From positions 1 through 9,587 of the forward strand of contig JAFSFK010000043.1 in the NCBI GenBank assembly GCA_017435245.1: a DNA stretch of 9,587 nucleotides, given 5' to 3'. Positions 5,667 through 9,587 of the stretch are shown here, piece after piece (position 1 is the first letter of the stretch; every line of letters begins with the position of its first letter). The notes under the pieces are model-generated. The model searched no databases, had not been told where the DNA came from, and worked only from the letters and a program-made list of their open reading frames with translations. This stretch comes from Oscillospiraceae bacterium. GTDB taxonomy: Bacteria; Bacillota; Clostridia; Oscillospirales; Oscillospiraceae. The position numbers were made by a program, and so were the translations under genes.

Positions 5667-6857
5667 ATGAAAAACATTGTGATCGTTGACGGTGTTCGTA
5701 CCCCCTTTGGCAGACTGGGCGGCGGACTGCGCCAGTTCCATCCCGGACAGCTGCAGGCGTTTGCCATCAAGGCTCTGATGGAGCGCACCCAGCTGGATCC
5801 CAAGGATCTGGACTCCGTATGTTTGGGTATTGCCAACGGCGATGGCCGTTGCCCCAACTTTGCCCGTTATGCTGCCCTGGAAGCAGGCCTTCCCTATGAG
5901 GTCTCCGCTCTGGGTGTGGAGATGCAGTGCGGCAGCTCCATTGCAGCTGTGAACCAGGCTGCTTACCGCATTATGGCAGGCGATGCCGATTGCATCATTG
6001 CAGGCGGTGCTGAGTCCTTCAGCCAGCGCTTCTTTAAGTTCTCCTCCTCCCAGGAGCCTTACAAGATGCTGCCTCCCACTGCTATGCCCATCGGCCTGGC
6101 ACCCAAGGCAGAGGACAACCTCATTATGATCCAGGTGGCTGACCTGATGGCTGAGAAGTGGGGCATCTCCCGGCAGGAGTGCGACGAATATGCACTGCGC
6201 AGCCAGATGCTTGCCAAAAATGCCGTGGAGAGCGGCTTCCTGGACAACCAGATCGCTCCTGTGGTGATCCCGGCTACCCGTAAGACCCCCGAAGTGATCG
6301 TCAGCAAGGACGAGCATCCCCGTCCCCAGACCACCGAAGAGAGCCTTGCCAAGCTGAAGGTGATCTATGAGGGCGGCGTTACCACTGCCGGTAATGCTTC
6401 CGGACGTAACGACGGCGGTTCTTGTGTGCTGATGATGACCGAGGAGAAGGCAAAGGCACTGGGCTATACCCCCATTGCCCGTTGGGTCTGCGGTGCAGAT
6501 GCCGGTGTGGATCCCAAGCTGATGGGCATCGGACCTGCCTACTCCAATATGAAGGTCCTGAAGAGAATGGGAATGAAGCCCTCCGATATCAGTGTGTATG
6601 AGTGTAACGAGGCATTTGCCGCCCAGAACCTGGGTGTCATCCGTCAGATGGAGACCATGAGCGGCGAGTCAATCAATATGAACACCTGGAACCCCAACGG
6701 CGGCGCCATCGCTTTCGGACATCCCAACGGCGCATCCGGTACCCGGATCGTGCTGTCCGCTATCCGTCATATGGAAAATACCCAGGGTCAGTTCGGCCTG
6801 GTATCCTCCTGCTGCGGCGGCGGTATCGGTGTGTCTGCTCTGTTTGAGAGAGTATAA
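5667..6857 (+). CDS. Thiolase-family acyl-CoA acyltransferase (acetyl-CoA acetyltransferase-like)
   Basis: This 396-residue protein has the full length of a type II thiolase, which cleaves 3-ketoacyl-CoA with CoA or condenses two acyl-CoAs. The catalytic residues are all present: Cys88 in MQCGSS, Asn314 in CNEAFAAQN, His352 in GHPNGASG and Cys382 in CCGGGIG. The substrate loop is unusual: the HMGxTAEN segment of acetoacetyl-CoA thiolases reads IMIQVADL here (153-160), and GHPIG is GHPNG. This hints at a substrate other than acetoacetyl-CoA. AAAGGA stands 9 bases before the ATG. It is the first enzyme gene after the AraC-type regulator, with the CoA-transferase gene 12 bases downstream, so thiolytic cleavage of an acyl chain activated by CoA transfer is the likely role. 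Confidence 0.93.
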   Translation: MKNIVIVDGVRTPFGRLGGGLRQFHPGQLQAFAIKALMERTQLDPKDLDSVCLGIANGDGRCPNFARYAALEAGLPYEVSALGVEMQCGSSIAAVNQAAYRIMAGDADCIIAGGAESFSQRFFKFSSSQEPYKMLPPTAMPIGLAPKAEDNLIMIQVADLMAEKWGISRQECDEYALRSQMLAKNAVESGFLDNQIAPVVIPATRKTPEVIVSKDEHPRPQTTEESLAKLKVIYEGGVTTAGNASGRNDGGSCVLMMTEEKAKALGYTPIARWVCGADAGVDPKLMGIGPAYSNMKVLKRMGMKPSDISVYECNEAFAAQNLGVIRQMETMSGESINMNTWNPNGGAIAFGHPNGASGTRIVLSAIRHMENTQGQFGLVSSCCGGGIGVSALFERV

Positions 6858-6869
6858 GGAGGTACGTAC

Positions 6870-8090
6870 ATGAAACCTTTGGAAGGCGTAACGGTCGTTG
6901 ATTTATCTACCTTTGTGGCAGCACCTGTTTGCGGCCGGCTTCTGGCTGATCTGGGTGCCCGTGTTATCAAGGTGGAAGCCGCCCGTGGCGATACCTGGCG
7001 TGGAACCGGTATCAACCATGTTCCTAACCGTTATTGTAAGGATGAGAACCCTGTTTTTGACATCTATAACACCGGTAAGGAGTTTATTTCTCTGAACCTG
7101 AAGTCCCCGGAAGGTAAGGAAGCTATGCTGAAGCTTATCGCCAGCGCAGATGTGTTCCTGACCAACACCCGTCCCGCTGCGCTGAAGCGTTTGGGGCTTG
7201 CTCCCGAGGAGCTTCGGGAGAAGTTCCCCGGTCTGGTCTATGCGATCTTGCTGGGCTACGGAGAAAAGGGCCCGGATGCGGATAACCCCGCATTCGACTC
7301 TACTGCATTTTGGTCCAAGAGCGGCTTCCTCCACGACCAGGCCACCCGCCGAGAGGACTTTGCACCCATCAACCCTCCTTTTGGTATGGGCGATACGGTC
7401 TGCGGTTATTTCCTGTTGGCTGAGATCTGCGCAGCCCTGGTGCGTAAGGCGAAGACCGGCAAGGGAGATCTGCTTTCCTCCGGTCTGTTCCACAACGGCC
7501 TGTTTGCAACCGGCACGATGAGCCTGATCAACCAGAAGCCCTTCGGCAAGAAGTACCCTGTGTCCCGTGTTGAGCACAGTGTTCCCGGCGGTATGTACCG
7601 CTGCTCCGATGATGCCTGGGTGTACATCGGTATTTCCTCTGCACCCGCCAAGATCCCTGCTTTGATGGCTGCTCTGGGTCGTCCTGAGATCGGAACCGAT
7701 CCTAACTATGTGACACCCGAATTCCGTGTTGTGGACAAGGAAGGTATCTACCAGATCTGCAAGGAAGCATTCCTGCAAAATACCAGTGCGTATTGGCTGG
7801 AAAAGGGCGTGGAGTTTGACTTGCCTATCGTTAAGCTGAACACTTACAGTTCTGCCTATGAGGATGAGCAGGCCTGGGCTAACGGCTATCTGGAAAAGGT
7901 GACCTTTGCCAACGGTAATACGGATATTATGCCCAGCAGTCCTGTCGAGATGGAGTCTGTCGGTCAGCTGAAGACTGTTCCCGCAGCGGGCATCGGCGCA
8001 CATACCGCAAAGGTGCTGGCTGAGTTGGGTTACACGGAAGAACAAATTGCCGCAATGGATGCTTCCGGCGCGGTTTATGTGGAAAAGTAA
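6870..8090 (+). CDS. Family III CoA-transferase (CaiB/BaiF type)
   Basis: This 406-residue cytoplasmic enzyme is predicted to move CoA from one acyl-CoA to a free carboxylic acid. Relatives act on formate/oxalate (Frc), carnitine (CaiB), bile acids (BaiF), phenyllactate (FldA) and benzylsuccinate (BbsEF). The N-terminus LEGVTVVDLSTFVAAPVCGR and the ADLGARVIKVE segment (26-36) are typical, as is FDIYNTGKEFISLNLK (63-78). Asp175 in GMGDTVCGYF matches the aspartate that forms the acyl anhydride intermediate (Asp169 in formyl-CoA transferase). AAGGAGGT overlaps the thiolase stop codon and stands 6 bases before the ATG, a near-perfect ribosome site in a tight operon. It is a single gene, so a homodimer is likely. 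The acid and the CoA donor cannot be told from the sequence. Confidence 0.93.
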   Translation: MKPLEGVTVVDLSTFVAAPVCGRLLADLGARVIKVEAARGDTWRGTGINHVPNRYCKDENPVFDIYNTGKEFISLNLKSPEGKEAMLKLIASADVFLTNTRPAALKRLGLAPEELREKFPGLVYAILLGYGEKGPDADNPAFDSTAFWSKSGFLHDQATRREDFAPINPPFGMGDTVCGYFLLAEICAALVRKAKTGKGDLLSSGLFHNGLFATGTMSLINQKPFGKKYPVSRVEHSVPGGMYRCSDDAWVYIGISSAPAKIPALMAALGRPEIGTDPNYVTPEFRVVDKEGIYQICKEAFLQNTSAYWLEKGVEFDLPIVKLNTYSSAYEDEQAWANGYLEKVTFANGNTDIMPSSPVEMESVGQLKTVPAAGIGAHTAKVLAELGYTEEQIAAMDASGAVYVEK

Positions 8091-8101
8091 GGAGAATGAT
8101 T

Positions 8102-8851
8102 ATGGGAAAGTTAACTGGTAAGTATGCAGTGGTCACCGGCGCCGGCAAGGGCATCGGCAGAGCCATCGCTGAACGTTTTTTGGAAGATGATGTGGCAGGC
8201 GTAGCCCTGTTCGATATGGATGAACCCCTGGTATCCGCTACCGCTAAGGAAATGGATCCCACCGGCAATCGTGTTATTGCCGTCAAGTGTGATGTTTCCA
8301 ATCAGGAAAATGTCAACGCCGCTTTCGCACAGGTCAATGAGAAGTTTGGTCGTGTAGATATTCTGGTGAACAACGCCGGCATCACCCGGGATGCCATGTT
8401 CCACAAGATGACCATCGAGCAGGCAATGATGGTTATGAATGTCCATTTCTACGGCACCTTCTACTGCTGCCAGGCGGTCATCGGCGGTATGCGTGAGCGC
8501 AACTACGGCAAGATCGTCAACATTTCCTCCGTTAACGCTTTGGGCAATGTGGGTCAGGCAAACTATACTTCCGCTAAGTGTGCCATCGAAGGCTTCACCC
8601 GTACCTTGGCTATGGAGAGCGCCCGTAAGAATATCACTGTTAACGCCATTGCTCCCGGCATGGTGGATACCGATATCCTCAAGACCATCCCCGCTGACAT
8701 TATGGAGCAGAAGATCAAGGCAACTCCCGCTCAGCGTCTGGCAGATCCCTCCGAGATCGCTTCCGTTGCTTCCTTCCTGGCAAGTGACGATTCTTCCTGG
8801 GTCACCGGCAACTGTATTATGGCCTGCGGCGGTCAGAAGATGAGAGGTTAA
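8102..8851 (+). CDS. Short-chain dehydrogenase/reductase, FabG-like
   Basis: This 249-residue classical SDR shows the Rossmann motif TGAGKGIG (12-19), NNAG (90-93) and the catalytic set Asn113, Ser142, Tyr155 and Lys159 (YTSAK). Asp38 closes the second beta strand (ALFDMD), which in SDRs favours NAD(H) over NADPH, so a catabolic dehydrogenase is more likely than a fatty-acid-synthesis FabG. Its place between a CoA-transferase and a 3-hydroxyacyl-CoA dehydrogenase suggests that it oxidises a hydroxyacyl-CoA or reduces a ketoacyl-CoA. The ATG at 8102 is chosen because GGAG (8091-8094) is 7 bases away; the ATG at 8096 would leave only one base. That ribosome site begins right after the stop codon of the preceding gene. 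FabG-like naming rests on similarity and does not prove a role in lipid synthesis. Confidence 0.92.
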   Translation: MGKLTGKYAVVTGAGKGIGRAIAERFLEDDVAGVALFDMDEPLVSATAKEMDPTGNRVIAVKCDVSNQENVNAAFAQVNEKFGRVDILVNNAGITRDAMFHKMTIEQAMMVMNVHFYGTFYCCQAVIGGMRERNYGKIVNISSVNALGNVGQANYTSAKCAIEGFTRTLAMESARKNITVNAIAPGMVDTDILKTIPADIMEQKIKATPAQRLADPSEIASVASFLASDDSSWVTGNCIMACGGQKMRG

Positions 8852-8855
8852 CCTT

Positions 8856-9587
8856 ATGCAGATTAAGAAAGTATGCGTCATCGGCGGCGGCCTGATGGGC
8901 CGTCAGATCGCTCTGAATACCGCCATCTATCCCTACGAGGTCACTGTGTTTGACGCCAATGCTGCCGTTTTGGAGGATTTGGCAAAGTGGGAGGATAATT
9001 ATCTTGCCGGTCGTATTGCCAAGGGCCGTATGACTGAAGAGCAGGTTGCCGGGATCCGCAGCCGCTTCACCATCTGCGCAACGCTGGAAGAGGCGGTTAA
9101 GGATGCGGATCTGGTGATCGAGGCCATCATCGAGCGCAAGGATATCAAGTCTGCTGTTTTCCAGCAGGTAAGCAGCCTGGTGCGTGAGGATACCATTATC
9201 GCCACCAACTCCAGCCGTATGGCTTCTTCTATGTTTGCCTCCGATGTGAAGAATCCCAGCCGTCTTGCAAACCTGCACTATTTCAACCCCGCACTGGTTA
9301 TGAAGCTGGTGGAGGTGGTCCAGGGTGAGCACTGCGCTGATGAAACTGCCCAGGCACTGTATGACTTCGCTGTGGCTACCGGCAAGGAGCCCATCTGGAT
9401 CAAGAAGGAAGTGGAAGGCTTTATCGTCAACCGGATGCTCCAGGCGCTGAAGAACGAGGCCCGCTGGCTGGTGGAGAACGGCTACTGCACCCCCCAGGAA
9501 GTGGACAAGGCCTGCGAAAAGGGTCTGAACCATCCTATGGGTCCCTTCCGGCTGGAGGACTTCTCCGGCATCGATCTGACCTACAAC
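8856..9587 (+). CDS. 3-hydroxyacyl-CoA dehydrogenase (HBD/HadH family), cut by the window edge
   Basis: This is the first 244 residues of a 3-hydroxyacyl-CoA dehydrogenase, which interconverts (S)-3-hydroxyacyl-CoA and 3-ketoacyl-CoA with NAD(H). The frame is open to the last base, and the family is usually about 280-320 residues, so the C-terminal end lies outside. The NAD site is VIGGGLMG (8-15) with Asp33 after the second strand. The catalytic Ser119 (ATNSS), His141 (LHYFNP) and Glu153 (KLVEVV) are present. The C-terminal helical domain begins with GFIVNR (188-193) and holds GLNHPMGPF (223-231). The ATG stands 4 bases after the stop of the short-chain dehydrogenase gene, with GAGG 8 bases upstream. 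It is the fourth enzyme of the cluster and would feed or follow the thiolase. Confidence 0.93.
   Translation, partial: MQIKKVCVIGGGLMGRQIALNTAIYPYEVTVFDANAAVLEDLAKWEDNYLAGRIAKGRMTEEQVAGIRSRFTICATLEEAVKDADLVIEAIIERKDIKSAVFQQVSSLVREDTIIATNSSRMASSMFASDVKNPSRLANLHYFNPALVMKLVEVVQGEHCADETAQALYDFAVATGKEPIWIKKEVEGFIVNRMLQALKNEARWLVENGYCTPQEVDKACEKGLNHPMGPFRLEDFSGIDLTYN

Noticed and set aside
5040..6317. 425-codon minus-strand frame across the regulator and thiolase genes
   Set aside because: It is antisense to two genes with intact catalytic or DNA-binding motifs and shows no recognisable domain.
6903..8045. 380-codon minus-strand frame opposite the CoA-transferase gene
   Set aside because: It lies entirely inside a family III CoA-transferase gene with a strong ribosome site, and its His/Leu/Gln-rich translation looks like an antisense shadow.
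1..9587. CRISPR array, tRNA, rRNA, transposase or phage genes
   Set aside because: No regularly spaced repeats, RNA-gene landmarks or mobile-element proteins were seen on either strand. Apart from the edge repeat, the window is dense metabolic coding sequence.

Overview
The window looks like chromosomal DNA from an anaerobic Clostridia-type Bacillota, most likely a gut member of the Oscillospiraceae/Ruminococcaceae group. The support is indirect: a moderately GC-rich coding sequence, strong Shine-Dalgarno sites, near-consensus sigma-A promoters, an acetogen-type methylenetetrahydrofolate reductase, CoA-based anaerobic acid metabolism, and at the left edge a palindromic repeat of a style common in that group. 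The genus cannot be fixed from the sequence.

Left half, minus strand (about 90-3700): a three-gene operon transcribed right to left. It encodes an RnfC-like NADH-oxidising subunit fused to a MetV-like domain (called rnfC2 here), then a free-standing MetV, then MetF. It ends in a strong hairpin terminator. Together these match the MetF/MetV/RnfC2 type of methylenetetrahydrofolate reductase known from the acetogen Acetobacterium woodii, in which RnfC2 takes electrons from NADH and MetV passes them to the flavoprotein MetF. This is the last reductive step of the methyl branch of the Wood-Ljungdahl pathway. The MetV module is present twice, and all twelve shared cysteines are kept in both copies.

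Middle (3735-4782): a minus-strand alpha/beta-hydrolase-fold gene with its own promoter and terminator. Its nucleophile position is glycine instead of serine. It is divergent from an AraC-family regulator gene that is read from a perfect TTGACA-N17-TATAAT promoter. The AT-rich region between them holds an 11-bp tandem repeat and a small palindrome touching the -10 box, which are candidate operator sites.

Right half, plus strand (4782-9587, running off the edge): the AraC-type regulator is followed by four tightly spaced genes for a divergent thiolase, a family III (CaiB/BaiF) CoA-transferase, a short-chain dehydrogenase and a 3-hydroxyacyl-CoA dehydrogenase. The set reads as a beta-oxidation-like module: a carboxylic acid is activated by CoA transfer, hydroxyl groups are oxidised by two unrelated dehydrogenases, and a 3-ketoacyl-CoA is cleaved by thiolysis, or the route runs in reverse. 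The substrate is unknown. No acyl-CoA dehydrogenase or enoyl-CoA hydratase lies inside the window, and the operon continues past the right edge.
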